Assembly (NCBI RefSeq): GCF_006337085.1
Contig: NZ_CP040882.1
Span: forward strand, 2,356,001-2,420,000
Length of the DNA stretch: 64,000 bases
Direction of reading: 5' to 3'
DNA from: Sutterella faecalis
Lineage (GTDB): Bacteria; Pseudomonadota; Gammaproteobacteria; Burkholderiales; Burkholderiaceae_F
Shown: positions 53,525 through 63,136 of the stretch, in pieces
How the letters are laid out: every line of letters starts with the position of its first letter
How positions within the stretch are numbered: position 1 is the stretch's first letter
Made by a program: the position numbers and the translations under genes
The notes under the pieces: model-generated
Seen by the model: the letters and a program-made list of their open reading frames with translations, nothing else
Told to the model about the DNA's origin: nothing
The model's database searches: none

Positions 53525-56374
53525 TTACGCGAAGAGGCGCTTTTCGCCGGCGCCGAAGAGGTTCGAGACGCAGCGCGGGCAGAGGGTCGGGTGTTCGGCA
53601 TTGCTGCCGACGCCCGGCACATAGTGCCAGCAGCGTTCGCACTTCTTTTCTTCCGACGGACGAACCGTGATTTTCACTTCATTGCCTTCGGCCTTCACGA
53701 GCTTCACTTCGGACATGATCATCACGAAGCGGAGTTCGTCGCCCAAGGACTCGAGAACCTCGTAGAGGCCCGCGGGCGCCGCGATTTCGCCCGTCGTCTG
53801 GAGGGACGAGCCGATCGTGCCGCTTGCACGCTCGTCCTCGATCGCCTTCTGAACGTCGGCGCGGACGGCGCGGATCTGCGTCCACTTGTCGAGGAGATCC
53901 TTGTCGCCGCCCACTTCGGGGAGGTGCTCGAAGGTCTCGACGAAGATGGTCTCGGCCTTGTTGGGCGAGAAGACCTTGAAGGCTTCCTCGGCCGTGAAGG
54001 AGAGGATCGGCGCGATGAGGCGCAGAAGCATCTTCGTGATGAGGTAGAGCGCGGTCTGGGCCGAACGGCGCGCGAGGCTCTTCGGGGCCGTCGTGTAGAG
54101 ACGGTCCTTGAGAACGTCGAGGTAGAAGGAGCCGAGGTCGGTCGAGGCGAAGGTCTGCAGGAGCGTCACCACGTTGTGGAAGCGGTAGTCCTTGTACTCG
54201 GCGAGCACGCGCTTCTGGAAGTCTTCCGCATAGGCAACGGCCCAGCGGTCGAGTTCGAGCATGTCGTCAAGCGCCACGGCTTCCTTCGAGTAGTCGAAGT
54301 CCGAGGTGTTGGCGAGGAGGAAGCGCAGCGTATTGCGGATGCGGCGGTAGGATTCCACGACGCGGTTCAGAATCGTGGGACCGAGGCGCAGCTCGCCCGA
54401 GTAGTCGGTGGAGGCCACCCAGAGACGAAGGATTTCAGCGCCGAACTTGTCGCTGATTTCCTGCGGACGGACGATGTTGCCCTTCGACTTCGACATCTTC
54501 TCGCCCTTTTCGTCGACGCAGAAGCCGTGGGTGAGAAGCTGGTTGTAGGGCGGACGGCCGTCGAGCATCGTGCCCGTGAGGAGCGACGAATGGAACCAGC
54601 CGCGGTGCTGGTCCGAACCTTCAAGATAGAGGTCGGCAGGCCACGAGAGGATGTCCTTGTGGGAGCCGCGGAGCACCGTGTAATGGGTCGTGCCCGAATC
54701 GAACCAGACGTCGAGAATGTCGGTCGACTTCACGTAGTCCTTGGCTTCGTCGCCGAGGAGGTCCTCGGGCTTCACCTTGGCCCAGGCTTCGATGCCGCCT
54801 TCAGCGACGAGCTTCTCGACCTTCTTCATGATTTCGAGCGTGTCGGGGTGGAGTTCGCCCGTCGACTTCGAAAGGAAGAAGGGAAGCGGCACGCCCCAGT
54901 TGCGCTGGCGCGAGATGCACCAGTCGGGACGGTTTTCGATCATCGCGTAGAGGCGGTTGATGCCCCATTCGGGGAAGAACTTCGTCGCCTTCACGCCTTC
55001 GAGCGCCGCCTCGCGGAGCGTCTTTTCGGACGAGGGGAGGCCGAGCACGCTCTTCGTATCCTCGTCGGGCGCATCCATGCGGACGAACCACTGGGCGGTC
55101 GCGCGGTAGATGAGCGGCGTCTTGTGGCGCCAGCAGTGCATGTAGCTGTGGGTCATCTTCCCGGAGGAGAGAAGCGCGCCCGCAACGCGCAGCGTGTCGA
55201 GGATCTTGGGGTTGGCCTGCCAGATGTTCATGCCGGCAAAGAAGGGCAGCCACTCGGCATAGGTGCCGTCGCCCATCACCGGGTTGAGAATCTGGTCGTT
55301 CGTCATGCCGTGCTTCTTGCAGGACACGAAGTCGTCCACGCCGTAGGCGGGAGCCGAGTGCACGATGCCCGTACCGGACGTGGCTTCAACGTAGTCGGCG
55401 AGGTAGACGGGCGAATAGCGGCGATAGCCCTCGTGCATGTCGTAGAGCGGGTGCTTGAAGCGCACGCCTTCGAACTCTGCGCCCATGGCGGTGGCGGCAA
55501 CCTTGCCGGTCATGCCGTAGCGCTTGAGGCAGTCTTCCGTCAGGTCCTTGCCGAGGATGAGATAGCGGTCGCCGCAGTCGACGAGAGCGTACTCGAGCTC
55601 GGGGTGCATGTTGAGCGCCTGGTTGGCGGGAATCGTCCACGGAGTCGTCGTCCAGATGACGATCGAGCAGGGCTTTTCGATCTTCACGCCGAAGATCTTC
55701 TCGACGCGTTCGTGGTCTTCGTCCGTGAGGGCGAAGGCGACGTCGAGCATCGGGGATTCCTTGTCCTTATATTCGACTTCAGCCTCAGCAAGCGCGCTCT
55801 GGCAGTCAAAGCACCAGTTGACGGGCTTGAGGCCTCTGTAGACGTAGCCCTTTTCCATGATGAGGCGCAGCGCCCGGATTTCAGCGGCTTCCGTGTCGTA
55901 GCGCATGGTGCGGTAGGGGTTGTCCCAGAGACCGAGAACTCCGAGGCGCTTGAAGTCGGCGAGCTGGAGCTTCGACTGCTCCATCGCATAGGCGCGGGCG
56001 AGCGACTGCATCTTGTCGACGGGGAGGTTCTTCCCGTGCTGCTTTTCAATCTGCACTTCGATCGGCATGCCGTGGCAGTCCCAGCCCGGGACATAGGGCG
56101 CGCAGAAGCCTTCGAGGGTCTTCTCCTTGACGATCATGTCCTTCAGGATCTTGTTGACCGCGTGACCGAGGTGAATTGCGCCGTTGGCATAGGGAGGACC
56201 GTCGTGAAGAATGAACTTCTTCGCGTCGCGCCGCGCGTCGAGAATGCGCTCGACAATCTTCTTTTCATCCCATTCGCGAATCCAGCCCGGTTCGCGCTTG
56301 GGGAGGTTCCCTCGCATCGGGAAGGGTGTATCCGGCAGGTTGAGCGGATACTTCTTATCGTCAGCTTGTGCCAT
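53525..56374 (-). CDS. ileS: Isoleucine--tRNA ligase
   Basis: 949-residue class I synthetase from the ATG at 56374 (MAQADDKKYPLNLPDTPFPMRGNLPKREP). HIGH motif as HLGH in DGPPYANGAIHLGHAVNKILKD, editing domain (TTPWTIPANQA, YSPVYLADYVEATSGTGIVHSAPAYG), KMSKS motif in DEKGEKMSKSKGNIVRP and the C-terminal zinc ribbon (CERCWHYVPG ... CPRCVSNLFG). Upstream reading to 56470 is probably untranslated. ribF lies 201 bp upstream. Confidence 0.97.
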   Translation of the reverse strand: MAQADDKKYPLNLPDTPFPMRGNLPKREPGWIREWDEKKIVERILDARRDAKKFILHDGPPYANGAIHLGHAVNKILKDMIVKEKTLEGFCAPYVPGWDCHGMPIEVQIEKQHGKNLPVDKMQSLARAYAMEQSKLQLADFKRLGVLGLWDNPYRTMRYDTEAAEIRALRLIMEKGYVYRGLKPVNWCFDCQSALAEAEVEYKDKESPMLDVAFALTDEDHERVEKIFGVKIEKPCSIVIWTTTPWTIPANQALNMHPELEYALVDCGDRYLILGKDLTEDCLKRYGMTGKVAATAMGAEFEGVRFKHPLYDMHEGYRRYSPVYLADYVEATSGTGIVHSAPAYGVDDFVSCKKHGMTNDQILNPVMGDGTYAEWLPFFAGMNIWQANPKILDTLRVAGALLSSGKMTHSYMHCWRHKTPLIYRATAQWFVRMDAPDEDTKSVLGLPSSEKTLREAALEGVKATKFFPEWGINRLYAMIENRPDWCISRQRNWGVPLPFFLSKSTGELHPDTLEIMKKVEKLVAEGGIEAWAKVKPEDLLGDEAKDYVKSTDILDVWFDSGTTHYTVLRGSHKDILSWPADLYLEGSDQHRGWFHSSLLTGTMLDGRPPYNQLLTHGFCVDEKGEKMSKSKGNIVRPQEISDKFGAEILRLWVASTDYSGELRLGPTILNRVVESYRRIRNTLRFLLANTSDFDYSKEAVALDDMLELDRWAVAYAEDFQKRVLAEYKDYRFHNVVTLLQTFASTDLGSFYLDVLKDRLYTTAPKSLARRSAQTALYLITKMLLRLIAPILSFTAEEAFKVFSPNKAETIFVETFEHLPEVGGDKDLLDKWTQIRAVRADVQKAIEDERASGTIGSSLQTTGEIAAPAGLYEVLESLGDELRFVMIMSEVKLVKAEGNEVKITVRPSEEKKCERCWHYVPGVGSNAEHPTLCPRCVSNLFGAGEKRLFA

Positions 56375-56575
56375 TTTGGTCAAAACTCCTGGCCCCCTCG
56401 GGCTCTTCAGGTCGAACGCCCCGGGCGGCCCGGATGCGGGACGCCGTTCTGTGCGTTCAGTTGGTTTCAAGGAAAAATCCCCGTGCTTTTGGTTCCGTCT
56501 GAGGCTTCCATGTCGGGGGAGATCCGGTCAGGGACTCTTCTCATTTCATGAGTCCGGGGTCTCACTCTTGGGAAT

Positions 56576-57535
56576 TCACTCCGGCGTTCCCGGGGCAAGC
56601 CCGAGAATCTGACGCGCGCGGGCGGCGTCGTTTTTGATGGCGGCTGTGAGTTCAGGAAGGCCGCTGAATTTCTGTTCCGAACGTATTCGCTCGATGAAGC
56701 GGACGCAGATATGTCTGCCGTAGGCGTCGCCGTGCCAGTCAAAGAGATGGGTCTCAAGGAGCCAGCGACGAGAGCTCGTAACCGTCGGACGAAGCCCGAG
56801 CGAAGCGACGCCCGGAATGCTCGCGCCGGGAAGAATCCCGTCGACCCGTACGGCAAAGACGCCCGAGAGCGCAGGACGCGCACGGCTTCCGGGCGGAATC
56901 GGAGCAATGTTGAGCGTGGGGTAGCCGAGCGTGCGCCCGAGCGCCTGACCGTGAATCACGCGGCCAGACATCGTGTAGGGGCGCCCGAGCATGAGGGACG
57001 TTTCGTAAAAGTCCCCGGCTGCCAGCGCTTCCCGCACGCGGGTTGAGCTCACCTTTCTTTCGCCGTGAAAGAGAAGCGGGGAAATCCACGTCTCGAAATG
57101 ATGTTCCCTGCCGAAATTCACAAGATCATGGGCATCGGCCGCGCGTCCGCTTCCGAAGCGGAAGTCTTCGCCCACGGTGATCCAGCGGCAGTCGAGCCCT
57201 TTGACGAGCACCTCCTTCACGAAGTGCTCGGCCCCTTCGCGGGCGATGCGCTCATTGAAGGGGAGCATGTAGATCCGCTCCACGCCGCAGTCGAGAATGC
57301 GCTTTACCTTGTCGAAAAGCGTCGAAATGCGCGGAACCGGATCGAGATGCGGGAAATACTCGCGCGGATGAGGTTCGAACGTAAGCACCGAAGGCACGAG
57401 ACCGCGATCCTTTGCGGCATCGACCATGCCGTGAAGAAGCGCCTGGTGGCCCGTGTGCACGCCGTCGAAATTGCCGATGGCGATGGCGCTCGGAACGCGC
57501 AGGCGGGGATCAGGGAGACCGCGGAAAACGTGCAT
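56576..57535 (-). CDS. ribF: Bifunctional riboflavin kinase / FAD synthetase
   Basis: Makes FMN and FAD, which matter here for the flavoprotein reductases. 319 residues: N-terminal nucleotidyltransferase with IAIGNFDGVHTGHQALL and TFEPHPREYF, C-terminal kinase with GRPYTMSGRVIHGQALGRTLGYPTLNI and the SSTRVREALAAGDF link. First gene of the leftward ribF-ileS-lspA-coaBC-dut series. Confidence 0.96.
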   Translation of the reverse strand: MHVFRGLPDPRLRVPSAIAIGNFDGVHTGHQALLHGMVDAAKDRGLVPSVLTFEPHPREYFPHLDPVPRISTLFDKVKRILDCGVERIYMLPFNERIAREGAEHFVKEVLVKGLDCRWITVGEDFRFGSGRAADAHDLVNFGREHHFETWISPLLFHGERKVSSTRVREALAAGDFYETSLMLGRPYTMSGRVIHGQALGRTLGYPTLNIAPIPPGSRARPALSGVFAVRVDGILPGASIPGVASLGLRPTVTSSRRWLLETHLFDWHGDAYGRHICVRFIERIRSEQKFSGLPELTAAIKNDAARARQILGLAPGTPE

Positions 57536-57792
57536 GTGAATGACGGAATAAAAAGGAATTTCTGGAGCGAAAAATTATACTGTTGAGCGGCTGGCACTTC
57601 GCCTTCCGGCAGAGTTTTGCCCCCGCGCTCCGCTCTGATTCTGAATCGAGGCCAGAGTGACTAGGGGATTTCACTCAAGACGCCGAGAATTAATTCAAGG
57701 TTCCTGGCAATCCGCAAGCGCCCGCGCGCTTAGAATGTCCGCCCACTCAATTACCCACCATTTCTCTTCTCGCCCGTGCGGGGAACCCTTCC

Positions 57793-58443
57793 ATGAAGAA
57801 CATCGTCATTCTGCTTTCCGGCCGCGGAAGCAACTTTGAAGCCATCCTGCGCACGGCGCGCGCTGAAAACTGGGAGGCTGAGGGCCTCAGAATCGCCGCG
57901 GTCTTCTCGAACCGTCCGGACGCCAAGGGACTTGCGACTGCCCGCGCCGAGGGGCTCGATGCCTTTGCGGTCGACCACAAGGCCTTCGCCACGCGCGAAG
58001 CTTTCGATGAGGAGCTCGCGCGCCGGATCGAGCCCTATGAACCCGCCGTCATCGTGCTCGCGGGCTTCATGCGCATTCTGACCCCGGGCTTCGTTTCCCG
58101 CTGGGAAGGAAAAATCCTCAATATTCACCCGGCGCTCCTGCCGCTTTTCCCCGGGCTTGATACCCACCGCCGCTGCATTGAAGCGGGCTGCCGCGTTCAT
58201 GGTTCGACCGTGCACTTCGTTTCCGCCGTTCTCGACGGGGGCGCCATCATCGGCCAGTCCGTGGTGCCGGTGATGACGACCGACACGCCCGATACGCTTG
58301 CCGCGCGCCTTCTCCCCTATGAGCACAAGGTCTATCCGAAGTGCGTGAAGGCCGTGGCCGAAGGCCGCGTGAAGCTCGTTGACGGCCGCGCCGTGATGGA
58401 CGACGCCACCGCGCGCGAGCTTGCCGTCTTTTATGCGGAATAA
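57793..58443 (+). CDS. purN: Phosphoribosylglycinamide formyltransferase
   Basis: Third step of purine synthesis, uses 10-formyl-THF. 216 residues: MKNIVILLSGRGSNFEAIL, VLAGFMRILTPGFV, NIHPALLPLFPGLDTH with catalytic Asn and His, and VSAVLDGGAIIGQ with the Asp. Promoter region lies in the 257 bp shared with ribF. Followed by rsmB after 93 bp. Confidence 0.96.
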   Translation: MKNIVILLSGRGSNFEAILRTARAENWEAEGLRIAAVFSNRPDAKGLATARAEGLDAFAVDHKAFATREAFDEELARRIEPYEPAVIVLAGFMRILTPGFVSRWEGKILNIHPALLPLFPGLDTHRRCIEAGCRVHGSTVHFVSAVLDGGAIIGQSVVPVMTTDTPDTLAARLLPYEHKVYPKCVKAVAEGRVKLVDGRAVMDDATARELAVFYAE

Positions 58444-58536
58444 CGCTTTCCGCTCCTATCCCTATTTTTTTGAGAACGTTCAGGAAAGCGCTTTGAATAA
58501 GCTTCTCTGAAGCCGTTCGTTTGACCGAGACAGAAC

Positions 58537-60015
58537 ATGCCTGAAAATCATCCCCGGCGCCGTGCCTTTGAAATGCAGAAGCCCCGCCGTACGGAGCGCG
58601 CCGAACCGGGCCGCCGCCGCACGGAACGCCAGATTGCCGCCGATAAGCGCCGCCGCGAGGAACGCGCCCGCGAAGGGGTCGTGAAAAAAGCCGGACCGAA
58701 GACGCCGGAACACCGCATGGCGCCCCGCGCGCCCGGCCGCGTCCGCGTGACGACCCTGATCGTTGACGAGCTCGCCCGCGCGCTCAAGGTGATCCTTAAG
58801 TTTGACGGCCCTGCCGACGTGCTCATGAAGCTCTTCTTCAAGAGCAATCCTCAGCTCGGCATGCGCGACCGCGGCATCATCGCCGAAGGCATCTACGATG
58901 CGCTTCGCCGCTACGGCACGCTGCGGGCCGCCATGCGCCCGGTCCATCCGGATCGTGCTCCGAAGCTCGCGGCCCTTGCCGTTCTCGCGCGCCAGCACGG
59001 CATCGAAGCGATTTCGCCCGCCGCCATCGGATCCGAGGAAGGCCCCCTGAAGAATGTCCTCGCTTTTGATGCCTCCAAGGCGCCCGCGCACGTGCGCGCC
59101 GAGCTTCCGCAGTGGATGTTTGATCTGATTGAGGCGCAGTATCCGGATTCGCAGGACCTCTACCGCGCGATGACGGAAGGCGCTCCCCTTGACCTTCGCG
59201 TGAATCTCCTCAAGGCGACGCGCGAGGAAGTGCTCGCCGAACTCGAAAAGAACGGAGTTGAAGCGCTTCCGACGCCGCTTTCGCCCGACGGCGTTCGTCT
59301 TCCGACGAAGCCCGGCCTCACCCGCTGGCCGATTTACAAGGACGGCCTCGTTGACGTGCAGGACGAGGGCTCGCAGCTCATCGCGCGCCTTCTCACGCCC
59401 CGCCGCCGCGAGATGGTCTGCGACTTCTGCGCAGGCGCGGGCGGAAAGACCCTTGCGTTGGGCGCTCTCATGCGCTCGACGGGGAGCCTCTACGCCTTTG
59501 ACGTGAATGAAAAGCGCCTCGCGGGTCTCGCTCCCCGCATGCGCCGCGCCGGTCTCACGAACGTTCATCCGATCGCGATCAGGAGCGAACAGGACCAGCG
59601 CGTGAGGAGGCTGAACGGCAAGTTCGACCGCGTTCTCGTCGATGCGCCCTGCACGGGCACCGGTACGCTGAGGCGCAACCCCGACCTCAAGTGGCGTTTG
59701 TCGCCCGAGGAGCTCGAGCGCATCAACGCCATTCAGAAGAGCGTGCTCGCAAGCGCTGCGAAGCTCGTGAAGAAGGGCGGGCGCCTCGTCTATGCGACCT
59801 GCTCGCTTCTGAAGCGCGAAAACCAGGACGTGGTGGAAGCCTTCCTCGCCGTCAATCCCGGCTGGCGTCTCGTTCCCGTGAAGGAAGTCTTCGAGCAGCA
59901 GGGGATTCACTTCGGTTCCGGCCAGCTCGAGCGTTTTGAAGGCTACATGCAGCTTCTGCCGCACGTGAACAACACGGACGGTTTCTTCGCTGCCGTGCTT
60001 GAGCGTGATGAATAA
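58537..60015 (+). CDS. RsmB-type rRNA m5C methyltransferase (NOL1/NOP2/Sun family)
   Basis: 492 residues. A strongly basic N-terminal extension (residues 1-65, RRRAFEMQKPRRTERAEPGRRRTERQ) precedes an NusB-like region and the SAM-binding domain with DFCAGAGGKTLALGAL, DAPCTGTGTLRRNPDLKWR and YATCSLLKREN, which contain the two catalytic cysteines. RsmB methylates 16S C967. In Burkholderiales it commonly follows purN. The extension suggests extra RNA binding. Confidence 0.85.
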   Translation: MPENHPRRRAFEMQKPRRTERAEPGRRRTERQIAADKRRREERAREGVVKKAGPKTPEHRMAPRAPGRVRVTTLIVDELARALKVILKFDGPADVLMKLFFKSNPQLGMRDRGIIAEGIYDALRRYGTLRAAMRPVHPDRAPKLAALAVLARQHGIEAISPAAIGSEEGPLKNVLAFDASKAPAHVRAELPQWMFDLIEAQYPDSQDLYRAMTEGAPLDLRVNLLKATREEVLAELEKNGVEALPTPLSPDGVRLPTKPGLTRWPIYKDGLVDVQDEGSQLIARLLTPRRREMVCDFCAGAGGKTLALGALMRSTGSLYAFDVNEKRLAGLAPRMRRAGLTNVHPIAIRSEQDQRVRRLNGKFDRVLVDAPCTGTGTLRRNPDLKWRLSPEELERINAIQKSVLASAAKLVKKGGRLVYATCSLLKRENQDVVEAFLAVNPGWRLVPVKEVFEQQGIHFGSGQLERFEGYMQLLPHVNNTDGFFAAVLERDE

Positions 60016-60052
60016 GGCGCAGCGCTGAAAGGCGCCGCTCTGAAAAGACAAG

Positions 60053-60083
60053 AAGGCCCGGAAGTTCTGTCCGGGCCTTTTTA
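60053..60083 (+). terminator. Terminator after the RsmB-like gene
   Basis: AAGGCCCGGA and TCCGGGCCTT around AGTTCTG, followed by TTT. Confidence 0.8.
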
Positions 60084-60096
60084 ATAGGTCTTTGCG

Positions 60097-60741
60097 CTAA
60101 TTTCCAATCCAGCCGATGACTTTCTTCGCGGCGCGAAGATAGTTGGTGTTTTCCATCCCTTTAAGCCCGAGCGTTTCGACAACCGCAGCCATTGAATCGT
60201 AGTTTTCGCTTTCGCAGCAGGCAGTTTCCACCCGGGCGCCATTGAACCAGACTTCGGCGTATTCGCAAATAATGCCGTTGACGGAGAATCCGAAGCGTTT
60301 TTTTTCTACTGAAACCAAGGCCAGATCCGGGTTGGCTCGGACAATATTCTTAAATTCCTCAAACGTGCAGGAATCACCGGTCTCAGGAAGATCTGCCTGG
60401 AGCGCAGCAAAGATGGCCAGCAATTCGTCGCGCTTGACGGGGAACTGAAATTTTCCCCTCGGCTGGAAAATTTCAAATCCTTCGGGAGTTTCCCCCGTTT
60501 TGGTTTTGATGTCGAGAAGGCCATCGCGCACCTTGACGTTGGCTTTATCCGTATGGCGAGAGAGGACGTAGGTTTCGGGCGGCATGACGCGCGCCTTGAA
60601 AAGCTGCGCCTTGCATTGCCACATATGCGTTTTGACGCTCTCAATGACTTCTTTGCCGAAGACGCGGAACTCTGCACGGGGAATAATCCTGGCAGCTTCA
60701 GCGGCAGTGGTTGCCTGATTTTTGGAAAACGTATCCGTCAT
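60097..60741 (-). CDS. CYTH-like hypothetical protein
   Basis: 214 residues from the ATG at 60741, which has GAGG 8 bases before it and lies 8 bp after the stop of the CYTH gene. It contains EFRVFGKEVIESVKTHMW, TDKANVKVRDGLLDIKTKTG and a FEIFQPRGKFQFPVKRDELL segment, which resembles the strand pattern of CYTH / triphosphate tunnel enzymes, but the ExExK signature is not intact. It may be a divergent tunnel-fold partner. Operon partner of the true CYTH protein. Confidence 0.55.
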   Translation of the reverse strand: MTDTFSKNQATTAAEAARIIPRAEFRVFGKEVIESVKTHMWQCKAQLFKARVMPPETYVLSRHTDKANVKVRDGLLDIKTKTGETPEGFEIFQPRGKFQFPVKRDELLAIFAALQADLPETGDSCTFEEFKNIVRANPDLALVSVEKKRFGFSVNGIICEYAEVWFNGARVETACCESENYDSMAAVVETLGLKGMENTNYLRAAKKVIGWIGN

Positions 60742-60749
60742 GATGAGCC

Positions 60750-61226
60750 TCACTTTCCCCACGTACTGAAGGGATGAGCAACCAGGTTGGAATTGAAGTA
60801 CCTCGGATCCCCGGATACTTCCTCACCAATCCAGTCGGGCTTTTCAAAAGGCGTGTCTTCGCTTGGCAATTCAATTTCAGCCACGATGAGGCCGGCATTG
60901 ACGCCAAAAAATTCATCGATTTCCCAGGTAAAGCTGCCCATGGGAATTTTGTAGCGGGTTTTCTCGATGATGGGCTGTTCCGCAAGCTTCTCAAGCATCG
61001 TCACGCAATCGCTGAAAGGAATCGAATACTCAAATTCCATGCGTGTAACGCCGATCGTGGGGCCCTTGACGGTGATTACCGCTTTCTCGCCCACCGTGCG
61101 GATGCGCACGGTTCGTTCCTTGGCACTGTTGAGATATCCCTGACGGTAGTGCACGCCTTGAGCCAATTTGCGCCAGGCATCGCCCTTAACGAGATATTTC
61201 CTTTCGATTTCCTTTGCCATGCTCAT
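60750..61226 (-). CDS. CYTH-domain protein (triphosphate tunnel metalloenzyme)
   Basis: 158 residues beginning MSMAKEIERKYLVKGDAW with the ExExK motif EIERK at about residues 5-9, then YRQGYL, RTVRIRTVG, ITVKGPTIGVTRMEFEYSI, EKTRYKIPMGSFTWEIDEFFG and IVAEIELPSEDTPF. Such single-domain proteins hydrolyse inorganic tripolyphosphate or similar. It heads a two-gene unit with the protein at 60097. Confidence 0.88.
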   Translation of the reverse strand: MSMAKEIERKYLVKGDAWRKLAQGVHYRQGYLNSAKERTVRIRTVGEKAVITVKGPTIGVTRMEFEYSIPFSDCVTMLEKLAEQPIIEKTRYKIPMGSFTWEIDEFFGVNAGLIVAEIELPSEDTPFEKPDWIGEEVSGDPRYFNSNLVAHPFSTWGK

Positions 61227-61405
61227 GCTCCTAATGCAAACAGAACTTTTTTAGAGATCCGGGATCTCCGGGAGAGAAATGAAATCTTCTTCAAAGATCT
61301 TTTATCTTCATTCTGAGGCAGCATGAGGCTCTTGGAATGGCAATTCAAAATCGGATCTATCAGCAATCCTGATGGAAGACTTTCAATACAAACGCCGTAC
61401 AGGCT

Positions 61406-63007
61406 TCAGGCAGAGCGTGCGGCATTCATCAGGATTGCAGCAACTCGTCGATAGAGGGCCAGAAGCTCAACATGCAGTGCACTGGTTTCAACCGATTCAG
61501 AGACGCCGGATGAAACGCGATCCATGTGCCTGACGACCAGCTCGAAATCCTTTCCGCTTAATGCCTGCTCTTCCTTTGCCAGCATGTGGACCAGGACTTC
61601 CTTATTCCCATTCTGAGAAATGAGCTCCTCAAGCTCCCTGAGCATGTTGGCTACTTCATCGTGCGTTGCAAGAAGTTCTGTAAGTCCGGGAGAAGAGAAA
61701 AAGCGGCTGTCCCTCCATTTGTTTTTGCGTACGGTTTTAAAGATCTGGCCGCAAACGCTGACTGCAAATCCGAGCGAATCGCTCAGGGTTGAGACCCGAT
61801 CCCAACTGCGGGACTCTTCCGCGGTGAGGCCGAGCCGGACAACCGCGGCGAGGTAGACGGATACTGCCCGGCAGCGCCGTTCAAGAAGCTTTCTGCGGCT
61901 TTCCATCAGAAGAAGTTCCCCTGCAGGAGGATTGATGGAAAGCATCCTTCGCAGATCTTCCCAGTATCGTTCCAGGATTTCGGCCGTTTTGGCGATTTCT
62001 TTTTTCGCCAGTCTGAGAGAGGTTTTCACCGAGAGGAGATTTTCTTCGGCCAGAAGTTCAACTTCCCCATCAGATGGAACGGGTTTGGAAGGGAAAAGCG
62101 AGTCAATGAGCTTTGCCGCCGGACCGACGAATAAGAGTCCGAAGAGACAGACGACGGCGTTGTAGGCCAGGTGAAAAAGCACTATGCCGTCCGGGAGCAT
62201 TGAAAAATAGGATTTGACCGGAGGCACCAGACCTAAAGTTACGGCGCCCAGGACAAAGCCGATCGTTCGAAAGAGACCGTTCCCTAAGGGAGCTTTTCTC
62301 GCCGTACGAGAGCTTCCGGAGGTGGTAAGAATGGCAAGGAGTGCACTGCCGAGATTTGCCCCCAGCACCACCCAGAGTCCGGCTTCCATGGAGAGAATCC
62401 CCGCTGCATGAAACGCTGCAGTGGTGGCGACGACAGCAAGGCTGGAGAAGAATGCAAGAGCCAGCAGGATTCCCAGCAAAATGCTCAGAGGGGTCGAGGC
62501 ATCAAACCATTGAGTGGCGGCAGTCAGTTCTTCACTTTCACGAAGCGGAAGAGTGCCCTCCATGATCATGCGGAGCGCCATCAAAATGAAGGCAAGGCCT
62601 AGCAGAATGCGGCCGAATTGGCCGGAGCGTTCGTTTGTGCGCCTCAAAAATAGGAAAGTGCCTGCAAGAATAAGAACAGGCACTGCCGAAGAAAGATCCA
62701 GCGTCAGGACGCGTACCATAAAGGCGCTGCCTACATCGGCACCCAGGACGGCGGCGAGCGCAATGGCTGTGGTGACCAGGCCTCCGGCCTGAAGTCCGGC
62801 AACCAGCAAGGCGGACGCGGTCGAACTCTGAAGAACGGCCGCAAGAGAGAAGCCCGCAAAAAATCCCAGAAAGCGGTTTTTAAGGTATTTCGCGAGACAG
62901 ACCCGGAGAGATTCCCCGAAGGTTCGGAGAATTCCGGTCTTCACCATGTAGGTGCCCCAGACAAGGAGCGCTACGGCGCCGGCGATCTGAAGCAAAAGCG
63001 CAGGCAT
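61406..63007 (-). CDS. Na/Pi-cotransporter-family protein with PhoU-like tail
   Basis: 533 residues. Membrane part (about 1-310) with first repeat AVLQSSTASALLVAGLQAGGLVTTAIALAAVLGADVGSAF (QSS motif) and a second, degenerate repeat (FFSSLAVVATTAAFHAAGILSMEAGLWVVLGANLGSALLA) with FSS instead of QSS. C-terminal soluble alpha-helical PhoU-like region (330-533). The NptA/YjbB group exports or imports phosphate with sodium; the altered motif may change activity. Divergent from a LysR gene that may regulate it. 61227-61405 shows nothing clear except small hairpins. Confidence 0.88.
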   Translation of the reverse strand: MPALLLQIAGAVALLVWGTYMVKTGILRTFGESLRVCLAKYLKNRFLGFFAGFSLAAVLQSSTASALLVAGLQAGGLVTTAIALAAVLGADVGSAFMVRVLTLDLSSAVPVLILAGTFLFLRRTNERSGQFGRILLGLAFILMALRMIMEGTLPLRESEELTAATQWFDASTPLSILLGILLALAFFSSLAVVATTAAFHAAGILSMEAGLWVVLGANLGSALLAILTTSGSSRTARKAPLGNGLFRTIGFVLGAVTLGLVPPVKSYFSMLPDGIVLFHLAYNAVVCLFGLLFVGPAAKLIDSLFPSKPVPSDGEVELLAEENLLSVKTSLRLAKKEIAKTAEILERYWEDLRRMLSINPPAGELLLMESRRKLLERRCRAVSVYLAAVVRLGLTAEESRSWDRVSTLSDSLGFAVSVCGQIFKTVRKNKWRDSRFFSSPGLTELLATHDEVANMLRELEELISQNGNKEVLVHMLAKEEQALSGKDFELVVRHMDRVSSGVSESVETSALHVELLALYRRVAAILMNAARSA

Positions 63008-63080
63008 AGAGGCTCCTTTCCCAGAATTAATGCATGGTTCAATTGTATGAGCGGATGGGAAGAGAACACATTAGATACTG

Positions 63081-63103
63081 AGCATTCATCCATAATGAAT
63101 GCT
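63081..63103. promoter_or_regulatory. Inverted repeat, LysR operator candidate
   Basis: AGCATTCAT and ATGAATGCT around CCATA in the 129-bp divergent region. It has the T-N11-A symmetry of LysR sites. Confidence 0.55.
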
Positions 63104-63136
63104 TATTGATGGATCTCTTTTCTGCTGAGCGACGCC

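Noticed and set aside
52925..56551. Long plus-strand frame opposite lspA and ileS
   Set aside because: Antisense shadow of ileS and lspA; no start signal or domain.
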